From: Actinoplanes liguriensis | Lineage (GTDB): Bacteria > Actinomycetota > Actinomycetes > Mycobacteriales > Micromonosporaceae | Assembly: GCA_000715855.1 (NCBI GenBank) | Contig: KL571331.1 | Span: 40,971-48,403, forward strand | Direction of reading: 5' to 3' | DNA length: 7,433 nucleotides | Shown: one piece after another, positions 1 through 5,040 of the stretch | Layout: each line of letters begins with the position of its first letter | How positions within the stretch are numbered: position 1 is the first letter of the stretch | Made by a program: the position numbers and the translations under genes | Notes under the pieces: model-generated | Databases searched by the model: none | What the model was told of the DNA's origin: nothing | Seen by the model: the letters and a program-made list of their open reading frames with translations, nothing else

Positions 1-666
1 ACGCGGCAGCCCATACCGCTGACGGCAGAAGTCGAGCGCCTCCCAGCCCTTGAAGTGCACCGGCGCGGCGCTCTTCGGGTAGGTCTTCTGCACCCCGATG
101 TACGGCCGGTGGCAGTTGTCGTGCCCCGGGCAGGCCGGCATCCGGTCGCGGCCGCTGCCGTCCGGCTTGAGGTGCTCGGAGACGACGTCCTGGTCGACCG
201 GGACGCTGATGCCGCCGACCGCGTCGACCAGTTTCGTGAACCCGCCGAAGTTGATCACCGCGCCGGCGTCGAACCGCCGGATGCCCGTCACGCTCCCCAC
301 CGTCCGCGCGAGCAGCTCGAAGCCCTGCGCCGGGCTGTACCTGCGCTCACCGATCCGGCTGCCCAGCGCCATCGCAGCGTTGATCTTCGCGCGCTGTGCC
401 GGGCTGCCGGACGCGGCGAACGCCGGGATCTGCACGACCAGGTCGCGCGGGACGGAGAACAGATAGGCGCCGCTGCGGTCCGCCGGGATGTGCGCCACGA
501 TGATCGAGTCCGCGAGCGGGGCCGTGTGGTCGTTGCGCGGGTCGATCCCGACCAGCAGCAGGTTCAGCGGCCCGGTGATCGCGGTGGCGGCGACCGCCAG
601 GGTGCTCGGCGCCGCCAGCAGCAGTCCGAGAACCACCGCGAGCCATGTCCATGCTCGTCGCCCCAT
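1..666 (-). CDS. LytR-CpsA-Psr (LCP) family cell-wall ligase, C-terminus cut by the window edge
   Basis: The 222 visible codons encode the N-terminal part of an LCP protein. LCP enzymes move glycopolymers (wall teichoic acids, arabinogalactan, capsule) from a polyprenyl-pyrophosphate carrier to peptidoglycan on the outer membrane face. The start is ATG at 664-666, with a GGAAGG Shine-Dalgarno at 675-680 and an 8-nt spacer. Residues 1-4 (MGRR) are a very short cytoplasmic tail, and residues 6-31 form the membrane anchor. LCP landmarks are LLLVGIDPRND (36-46), ADSIIVAHIP (52-61), LFSVPRD (69-75) and the arginine pair RQR (215-217) in ALDFCRQRYGLP. The Arg that usually precedes the S/T-D pair in this family appears as Leu51. 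Two cysteines lie in ACPGHDNC ahead of the RQR motif. The frame stays open to base 1, so the end of the catalytic domain is missing. The upstream same-strand neighbour (the Usp gene) ends 74 bp away, so co-transcription is possible. The family call is secure; the polymer transferred is unknown. Confidence 0.9.
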   Translation of the reverse strand, partial: MGRRAWTWLAVVLGLLLAAPSTLAVAATAITGPLNLLLVGIDPRNDHTAPLADSIIVAHIPADRSGAYLFSVPRDLVVQIPAFAASGSPAQRAKINAAMALGSRIGERRYSPAQGFELLARTVGSVTGIRRFDAGAVINFGGFTKLVDAVGGISVPVDQDVVSEHLKPDGSGRDRMPACPGHDNCHRPYIGVQKTYPKSAAPVHFKGWEALDFCRQRYGLPR

Positions 667-740
667 CAGCCCGGCCTTCCGTTTCGCCCCGATATGCCGC
701 TTGTCGAAGGTACGCGGCGAATCGGATCCGGTGGGGGCTT

Positions 741-1187
741 TTACGGGATGACGACCACCGGCCAGCGTCCGCTCCGGACCAGCCCGGTCGCCACCGAACC
801 GCCCAGCCAGCGGCGGAACTGCTGGGAGGCGCCGACCACGACCAGATCGGCGTGCAGTTCGTCGGCGAGGTCCGCCAGGCCGCGCGACGGGTCACCGACC
901 CGGCCGACGAAGCTGACCGGCACCGCGCCGCCCTCGATCATCCGCTCGATCTCGGCCCTGACCATCTCGGTCGCCTCGTCCGCGCAGCGCTGCAGGGTTC
1001 CCCCGGCGCCGGGCATGGCCCAGAGCCAGCTCCCGGCCGAGAAGACGTAGGCGATCACCAACCGGCAGTCCTCCCGGCGGGCCAGACCGAGCGCGTACGT
1101 CGCGGCGCGCAACGACGTCGTCGATCCGTCCACGCCGGCCAGGACGACACGCCGCCCGCGCCCATCACGAGGCCGTCCTGCGCCCAT
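741..1187 (-). CDS. Universal stress protein, UspA family, single domain
   Basis: This gene encodes a 148-residue UspA-fold protein, the usual length for a single-domain Usp. Such proteins are cytoplasmic, often bind ATP, and are induced by stationary phase, hypoxia or other stress. The first beta strand and its loop are seen as RRVVLAGVDGS (12-22), with the conserved Asp20. The C-terminal nucleotide loop is VVVGASQQ (116-123) followed by GGS (129-131) and the closing strand RWPVVVIP. This loop is shorter than the classical G-x2-G-x9-G-S motif and has Gln where the second Gly would be, so ATP binding may be altered. I recall shortened loops in other actinobacterial Usp proteins. I prefer ATG 1185-1187, with GGGAAG upstream. 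A longer TTG start at 1230-1232 overlaps the -10 box of a good promoter and is unlikely. The stop is TAA at 741-743. The family is certain; the ligand and the stress signal are not. Confidence 0.9.
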   Translation of the reverse strand: MGAGRPRDGRGRRVVLAGVDGSTTSLRAATYALGLARREDCRLVIAYVFSAGSWLWAMPGAGGTLQRCADEATEMVRAEIERMIEGGAVPVSFVGRVGDPSRGLADLADELHADLVVVGASQQFRRWLGGSVATGLVRSGRWPVVVIP

Positions 1188-1230
1188 GGTCGTGCCACTT
1201 CCCGCCGGGAAAGTTTGCTCAATGCGCAGC

Positions 1231-1259
1231 AATTTATCAGCCGGCGGAGCACCTGTCCA
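1231..1259 (-). promoter_or_regulatory. Sigma70-type promoter of the universal stress protein gene
   Basis: On the minus strand TGGACA (1254-1259) matches the -35 consensus TTGACA at 5 of 6 positions. It lies exactly 17 bp before TAAATT (1231-1236). A TG dinucleotide one base before the latter gives an extended -10 (TGATAAATT). This is a rare AT-rich patch in the region and sits just past the stop codon of the MBL hydrolase gene. Transcription would start near 1224, leaving a leader of roughly 35-40 nt before ATG 1187 and excluding the TTG start at 1232. The prediction rests on sequence match only. Confidence 0.5.
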
Positions 1260-1262
1260 CGC

Positions 1263-1880
1263 TCAGCCGTCGAGGGCGGCGCGCTCCGCTGCGATCGTGG
1301 TGTCCGCGCCGTGGCCGGTGTGCACGACCGTCCCGGCGGGGAGCGGGAACAGCTTGGCGCGGATCGACGCGACGATCAGATCCGCGTCCGAATACGACCG
1401 GCCGGTCGCGCCCGGACCGCCCTGGAAAAGCGTGTCGCCGGTGAAGACGCTGGTCAGGTCGGGTGCGTACAGGCAGACCGCGCCCGGCGCGTGACCCGGG
1501 GTGTGCAGGACGGTCAGCGCGGTGCCGGCGACCTCGACGCGGTCGCCGTCGGCGAGATCGGTGTCCCAGGTGACGGTCGTGCCGTGGGTCAGCTCCCAGA
1601 GCGGGCGCTCGGCCGGGTGCAGCAGGATCGGCGCGCCGGTGCGCTCACGCAGGGCCGGGGCGACGCGGACGTGGTCGTCGTGGGCGTGCGTGCAGACGAT
1701 CGCGGTGACCCGCCGGTCGCCGACGATCGCCAGGATCGCGTCGACGTCGTGCGGCGCGTCGATCACCACGCACTCGGCGTCGTCGCCGACCACCCAGACG
1801 TTGTTGTCGACGTCGAAGGTCTGCCCGTCGAGGCTGAACGTCCCACTGACCACACCATGATCGATTCGCGCCCGCTGCAT
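1263..1880 (-). CDS. Metallo-beta-lactamase-fold hydrolase, glyoxalase II-like (mycothiol-pathway type)
   Basis: This 205-residue MBL-fold enzyme has the full set of metal ligands. They are THAHDDH at 64-70 (His65, His67, Asp69, His70), His130 in HTPGHAPGAV, Asp149 in FTGDTLF and His190 in HTGHG. A complete binuclear metal site of the glyoxalase II kind is therefore expected. The N-terminal stretch TFSLDGQTFDVDNNVW (14-29) and the segment GGPGATGRS (154-162) resemble the small MBL protein that in many actinobacteria sits beside the S-(hydroxymethyl)mycothiol/S-nitrosomycothiol dehydrogenase gene (mycobacterial neighbour Rv2260). That points to thioester hydrolysis in mycothiol-dependent detoxification, but it is inferred from memory. 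No such dehydrogenase lies next to it here. The start is ATG 1878-1880, and a GGAGGG tract lies about 12 nt upstream, a rather long spacer. The stop is TGA at 1263-1265. The enzyme is probably cytoplasmic, as no signal peptide is seen. Confidence 0.88.
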   Translation of the reverse strand: MQRARIDHGVVSGTFSLDGQTFDVDNNVWVVGDDAECVVIDAPHDVDAILAIVGDRRVTAIVCTHAHDDHVRVAPALRERTGAPILLHPAERPLWELTHGTTVTWDTDLADGDRVEVAGTALTVLHTPGHAPGAVCLYAPDLTSVFTGDTLFQGGPGATGRSYSDADLIVASIRAKLFPLPAGTVVHTGHGADTTIAAERAALDG

Positions 1881-1925
1881 GCCCCGATTCTGCCCTCCCT
1901 CGATCCACCGGGTCCGGCCGGGACC

Positions 1926-2013
1926 GGGTCCTTCTTCAGCCGCGGACTTTTGCCAACCCCACCGGGGCCGGGTCCTTCTTCAGCCCCGGACTTCTGCCAA
2001 CCCCACCGGGGCC
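1926..2013. repeat. 44-bp tandem duplication
   Basis: Two head-to-tail copies, 1926-1969 and 1970-2013, are identical at 42 of 44 positions. The next three bases (GGG) match the start of a third copy. The second copy contains inverted 7-mers GCCCCGG and CCGGGGC at its two ends, and one substitution in the first copy breaks that pairing. The repeat lies in the spacer upstream of the MBL hydrolase gene and downstream of the lipoprotein gene. No reading frame of interest covers it. It could be a slippage duplication or part of a termination or leader structure. Confidence 0.85.
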
Positions 2014-2022
2014 GGGAAGGAT

Positions 2023-2061
2023 CCGGCTCGGCCGGCCACTGGGGTGGACCGGCCGAGCCGG
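2023..2061 (-). terminator. Long GC hairpin downstream of the lipoprotein gene
   Basis: A perfect 13-bp inverted repeat (CCGGCTCGGCCGG at 2023-2035 and its complement at 2049-2061) encloses a 13-nt loop, which can itself pair CCA with TGG. It lies 41 bp beyond the stop codon of the lipoprotein gene. There is no U-tract, so it would be a terminator of the hairpin-only kind proposed for actinobacteria, or an mRNA 3'-end stabiliser. Confidence 0.6.
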
Positions 2062-2102
2062 GACGGCCGGACCGGGGGCAGGTCGGGCCGGGTCGGTGCG
2101 GG

Positions 2103-2576
2103 TCAGCCGGCGCAGGCGGTCGTGAGCTCCTTGACCGCGGCGTCCAGCTTCGCCGTGCTCGGCGCCTTCTTCGGGTTGGCGTTCCACGCCTTGTCCAGCT
2201 CACCCATCGCGTCGCCGACCTTCTTGGCCGCGGCGCTCACCGGCTCACTGGCTCCGATCGAGTAGGCGATCATCCCGGTCTGACCGGCGATGTACGCGGT
2301 CGAGGCCGCGAGATAGCCGGCCGGCGGGCCGGTCTTCTCGGCCTTCGCGGCCTGCTTGGTCGTGTCCTTCACGGACTTCAACAGCTCGGTGCACGCCTTC
2401 TTGGTGGCGGCATCATCGGCCGGGGCGACGGTGGCCCCGGTGGTAGCGGCCGCCGCCGGAGCGGACGCCGCGGAGGTCGCGGTCGACGCGGCCTCGGGCT
2501 CGGTGGCCGGGTCACACGCCGCGAGGGCGGTCACGACCAGAACGGATGACAGAACTACCCCGTAAATGCTTCGCAC
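2103..2576 (-). CDS. Small lipoprotein of unknown function
   Basis: The product is a 157-residue secreted lipoprotein that I do not recognise. Its N-terminus (MRSIYGVVLSSVLVV, then TALAAC) is a classic lipoprotein signal, with lipobox LAAC and lipidation expected at Cys21. A disordered Ala/Thr/Ser/Pro linker covers about residues 22-57. A Lys/Ala-rich, mostly helical domain follows (about 58-157), with single cysteines near each end (Cys62 in KKACTELL and Cys155 in TTACAG) that could form a disulfide. I chose GTG 2574-2576 because GAGG lies 6 nt upstream and the signal peptide then has normal length. GTG 2586-2588 is an in-frame alternative without a good ribosome site. The same frame stays open for another 566 codons upstream, but that stretch is antisense to the glycosidase and glycosyltransferase genes and is not coding. 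The gene diverges from the envelope-glycan pair, so a shared control region is possible. Confidence 0.8.
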   Translation of the reverse strand: MRSIYGVVLSSVLVVTALAACDPATEPEAASTATSAASAPAAAATTGATVAPADDAATKKACTELLKSVKDTTKQAAKAEKTGPPAGYLAASTAYIAGQTGMIAYSIGASEPVSAAAKKVGDAMGELDKAWNANPKKAPSTAKLDAAVKELTTACAG

Positions 2577-2717
2577 TGCATTCCTCACGCTCAATACGTC
2601 GTTGTGCCGGGCGACCGTAACAGCGCGTGGATCTTCGTTACATACCGCTTTCGTGCCAACAGACCATCGACGGCCGCGGCACAGAACCGGAACAGGAATC
2701 GCGTCTTCACTCGCGGA
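2577..2717. promoter_or_regulatory. Divergent control region between the lipoprotein and phosphodiester glycosidase genes
   Basis: This 141-bp spacer must hold the start signals for the lipoprotein gene (minus) and the glycosidase pair (plus) if the starts chosen here are right. I see no confident -35/-10 pair on either strand. One inverted repeat, GTAAC (2617-2621) and GTTAC (2637-2641), has arm centres 20 bp apart and could be a regulator site, but arms this short occur by chance. Confidence 0.4.
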
Positions 2718-3665
2718 GTGACCAGTGAGAACGCAGCAAGACGCAAGCTCTCCCGGCGCGGATTCCTGGCCGGTGGCCTGGGCGTGCTGGCCGCGGCCGG
2801 TGGGGCGAGCGCATGGGCCCTCGACCGCTATGTGATCGACCACGTCGAGGTCTCCGGCGCCTCCGATCTGGCCGCGGCGAACATCGTCGCCGCCCAGGCC
2901 GCGAGCGACGGAACCGCGACCTCGACCTCCTACACCAGCGACACCGCCACGATCGCCATCGAGACCGTGACCACCGGCTCGGGCAGCGACAAGATCACCT
3001 ACTTCGTCGCGGACGTCCAGGTGACCGACGCGACGATCGTGCGGTCGGCGTTCGCGAACGACCAGTTCGGCGAGAACATCACGGCGAATCCGTCGACGAT
3101 CGCGAAAAGCGCCGGCGCGGTGCTGGCGATCAACGGCGACTACTACGGTTTCCGGGACACCGGAATCGTCATCCGCAACGGCGTGAAGTTCCGGGACTCC
3201 GGCGCACGACAGGGCCTCGCCTTCTATGCCGACGGAACCGCGAAACTCTACGACGAGACGAAGACCGGCGCGGACGAGCTGATCGCGGCGGGCGTCTGGA
3301 ACACGCTGTCGTTCGGGCCCGGACTCGTCGAGAACGGCACGGTTCTCACCGGCATCGATCAGGTGGAAGTCGACACGAACTTCGGCAACCATTCCATCCA
3401 GGGCGATCAGCCGCGTACGGGCGTCGGCCTGATCGCCGCGAACCACCTGCTCTGGATCGTGGCGGACGGGCGCTCCAGCGGATACAGCCGCGGCGTCACG
3501 ATGACCGAGTTCGCCCAGATCTTCGCGGACCGGGGCGCGCAACTCGCGTACAACATCGACGGCGGCGGCTCCTCCGCGATGGTCTTCCAGGACCGGCTCG
3601 TGAACAACCCGCTCGGCAAGGGCGAGGAACGCGGGACCAGCGACATCCTCTACGTGGCGGGCTGA
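2718..3665 (+). CDS. Tat-exported phosphodiester glycosidase (NAGPA/DUF2233 domain)
   Basis: This is a 315-residue exported protein. A twin-arginine signal is clear: SRRGFLAGG at residues 12-20, then a hydrophobic stretch to about residue 35, so it is folded in the cytoplasm and exported by Tat. The rest fits the phosphodiester glycosidase domain, related to the human 'uncovering enzyme' that removes GlcNAc from GlcNAc-1-phosphodiesters. Family landmarks are AINGDYYGF (about 137-145), LSFGPGLVENG, QPRTGVGLI, LLWIVADGRS and the signature NIDGGGSS (279-286). Bacterial members are linked to exopolysaccharide or wall-polymer turnover; the substrate here is unknown. I chose GTG 2718 because it gives a normal Tat n-region and leaves room for divergent promoters. 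No good Shine-Dalgarno precedes it, so translation may be leaderless. An in-frame GTG at 2604 would add 38 unconvincing residues. The stop lies 3 bp before the glycosyltransferase start, which implies one transcript with coupled translation. Confidence 0.88.
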   Translation: MTSENAARRKLSRRGFLAGGLGVLAAAGGASAWALDRYVIDHVEVSGASDLAAANIVAAQAASDGTATSTSYTSDTATIAIETVTTGSGSDKITYFVADVQVTDATIVRSAFANDQFGENITANPSTIAKSAGAVLAINGDYYGFRDTGIVIRNGVKFRDSGARQGLAFYADGTAKLYDETKTGADELIAAGVWNTLSFGPGLVENGTVLTGIDQVEVDTNFGNHSIQGDQPRTGVGLIAANHLLWIVADGRSSGYSRGVTMTEFAQIFADRGAQLAYNIDGGGSSAMVFQDRLVNNPLGKGEERGTSDILYVAG

Positions 3666-3668
3666 GCC

Positions 3669-4733
3669 GTGCTCGTGCTGATCCCCGCCTACCAGCCCGA
3701 TCACCGCCTCACCGCGCTGGTCCGGGCGCTCGACCACCATCACGTGCTCGTGGTCGACGACGGGAGCGGACCCGCGTACGCGGAGATCTTCGACGACGCC
3801 CGGATGGCCGGCGCCGAGGTGATCAACCTGGACCGCAACCGCGGCAAGGGATTCGCCCTGCGCACCGGGTTTGCGCACGCCCGGGCCCGGTACCCGGGAC
3901 ACGACGTGGTCTGTGCGGACAGCGACGGGCAGCACCGGCCGGTCGACATCGAGGCGGTCGCCGCGCGGGTCGGGGTCAGCGACGCCACGATGGTGCTCGG
4001 CGTGCGGCGGTTCACCGGCCCGGTGCCGGCCCGCAGCCGCTTCGGCAACACCGCGACACGAGTGCTGTTCCGCCTGGTCACCGGCCTCTCGGTGACCGAC
4101 ACGCAGACCGGGCTGCGCGGCTACCCGGCCCGGATGCTGGACTTCCTGACGACCGTGCCCGGCGACCGGTTCGAATACGAGCTGCGACTGCTGCTGCGGG
4201 CGGCACGCCTGCGGATGCCGGTCGAGGAGGTCGGCATCGCGACGGTCTACCTCGACGGGAACCGGTCGTCGCACTTCCGGCCGCTGCGCGACTCCGCCCG
4301 GATCTACGGCCCGCTGCTCGCGTTCGCCGCGTCGTCACTGCTCGCGTTCGCCGTCGACGCGGGACTGCTCGCCCTGCTGATGACCGTTACCGGTCATCTG
4401 GCACTGTCCGCGGTGCTGGCCCGGACCGTCAGCGCGACACTGAACTACTCGGTCAACCGGGCGGTGGTCTTCGAGCGCGTCCCGCACCGGCGCGCGGCGC
4501 CGCGCTATGCCGGACTGGCATTGCTGTCACTGAGCGCGAACGTCCTTCTGCTGACCTGGCTGAGCGGACTGTTCGGCTCGATGGTCACCGGGAAACTGGT
4601 GACCGAGTTGACGTTGTTCGCGGCCGGCTTCGCGATCCAACGCGCTTTCGTCTTCGGCCGCCGGCGGGTGGTCACGGCTCCGGCCACGGCTTTCGGTTCA
4701 GGCAAAGACGCTTCGCTTTCGCGTACGTCGTGA
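3669..4733 (+). CDS. Bifunctional GT2 glycosyltransferase / GtrA-type membrane protein
   Basis: This 354-residue protein joins two domains. Residues 1-205 form a DPM1-like family 2 glycosyltransferase: LVLIPAYQP at the start, VVDDGSG (29-35), NRGKGFALRTGF, the metal/nucleotide-sugar motif DSDGQH (84-89), and TDTQTGLRGYP. Such enzymes load a sugar onto polyprenyl phosphate at the inner membrane face. Residues about 214-332 form a GtrA domain with four predicted membrane helices and the signature NYSVNRAVVFER after helix 2. GtrA proteins are thought to flip or help flip the lipid-linked sugar. The likely product is a polyprenyl-phosphate-sugar supplied to outer-face glycosylation; the sugar cannot be told from sequence. 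The GTG start at 3669 is 3 bp after the glycosidase stop, so the two are co-translated. The last 20 or so residues, after GRRR, are low-complexity and overlap copy A of a short diverged repeat (4690-4713), suggesting a recently altered C-terminus. Confidence 0.9.
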   Translation: MLVLIPAYQPDHRLTALVRALDHHHVLVVDDGSGPAYAEIFDDARMAGAEVINLDRNRGKGFALRTGFAHARARYPGHDVVCADSDGQHRPVDIEAVAARVGVSDATMVLGVRRFTGPVPARSRFGNTATRVLFRLVTGLSVTDTQTGLRGYPARMLDFLTTVPGDRFEYELRLLLRAARLRMPVEEVGIATVYLDGNRSSHFRPLRDSARIYGPLLAFAASSLLAFAVDAGLLALLMTVTGHLALSAVLARTVSATLNYSVNRAVVFERVPHRRAAPRYAGLALLSLSANVLLLTWLSGLFGSMVTGKLVTELTLFAAGFAIQRAFVFGRRRVVTAPATAFGSGKDASLSRTS

Positions 4734-4866
4734 AGCCGCACTCCGCATCCGTCCACCCGCCAACGGCACTCACGTCGTGCGGTCGCGCCCCGGCCCTCTT
4801 TGGTTCCGACGGCGACGCTTCCCAGCCGTGCTCCCCGGCCTGTCCCGCTCCGGCGGCGACGCTTTC
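4690..4866 (+). repeat. Three diverged copies of a short motif ending in GACGCTT
   Basis: Copies end in GACGCTT at 4707-4713 (inside the 3' end of the glycosyltransferase gene), 4814-4820 and 4858-4864. Copies A and B agree at about 17 of 23 positions (from TTYGGTTC to GACGCTTC). Copies B and C agree at about 15 of 17 (TCCGRCGGCGACGCTT core). The spacings, 107 and 44 bp, are irregular. The copies may be relics of a degraded tandem duplication of the gene's tail. Confidence 0.4.
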
Positions 4867-4932
4867 ACGGGTGCGCGCCCATGTCCGTACGCGCGAAATG
4901 GGGGTAAGCGTGAGCTTGCGGCGGACCTCGGG

Positions 4933-4966
4933 CGATGCGGCCGGCGCTTGGCCGCCGGCCGCATCG
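4933..4966. terminator. 14-bp perfect hairpin between convergent genes
   Basis: CGATGCGGCCGGCG (4933-4946) pairs perfectly with 4953-4966 across the 6-nt loop CTTGGC. It lies between converging 3' ends, so it can act in either direction. It is a very stable stem but lacks a U-tract on either strand. It is 200 bp past the glycosyltransferase stop, so it may serve mainly as a barrier between the opposing transcripts. Confidence 0.6.
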
Positions 4967-5014
4967 AATCCCGGAAGGGATGACCGTACCTACTTCTGAC
5001 GGTTCCCCGAAATC

Positions 5015-5033
5015 GGCGCCGCACACCGGCGCC
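5015..5033 (-). terminator. Terminator hairpin of the MFS transporter gene
   Basis: Seven-bp arms (GGCGCCG at 5015-5021 and CGGCGCC at 5027-5033) enclose a 5-nt loop. On the minus strand the hairpin starts 7 nt after the TAA stop of the transporter gene and is followed by GATTTC, a short T-run. Position and shape suit a terminator for that gene. Confidence 0.55.
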
Positions 5034-5040
5034 CGTGCGA

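Larger units (their letters stand above)
4734..5040. other. 307-bp convergent intergenic region with no supported gene
   Basis: The spacer separates the glycosyltransferase (plus) and the MFS transporter (minus), whose 3' ends face each other. The open frames inside it (68 codons plus, 84 codons minus) have Arg/Pro-rich compositions typical of GC-rich non-coding DNA, and they lack a ribosome site or a recognisable domain. It contains two of the three copies of a short diverged repeat and two hairpins near the MFS end, listed separately. Confidence 0.7.

Noticed and set aside
1230..1232. TTG start for the universal stress protein
   Set aside because: It overlaps the predicted -10 box and adds 15 residues ahead of the normal fold; ATG 1187 fits better.
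645..2549. A 634-codon plus-strand open frame spanning several genes
   Set aside because: It runs antisense through the Usp, MBL and lipoprotein genes and the repeat region, and no domain is visible.
2604..2717. GTG 2604 as the start of the phosphodiester glycosidase
   Set aside because: It adds 38 residues before the Tat motif and would leave only 27 bp for divergent promoters. It cannot be wholly excluded because GTG 2718 lacks a good ribosome site.
2577..4274. A 723-codon minus-strand open frame that ends with the lipoprotein
   Set aside because: Its first 566 codons are antisense to the glycosidase and glycosyltransferase genes, with Arg/Val/Asp/Gly-rich composition and no domain. Only the last 157 codons have a ribosome site and a signal peptide.
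2813..4999. A 728-codon plus-strand open frame
   Set aside because: It is a +1-shifted shadow of the glycosidase and glycosyltransferase, extremely rich in Arg and Gly, with no recognisable motif.
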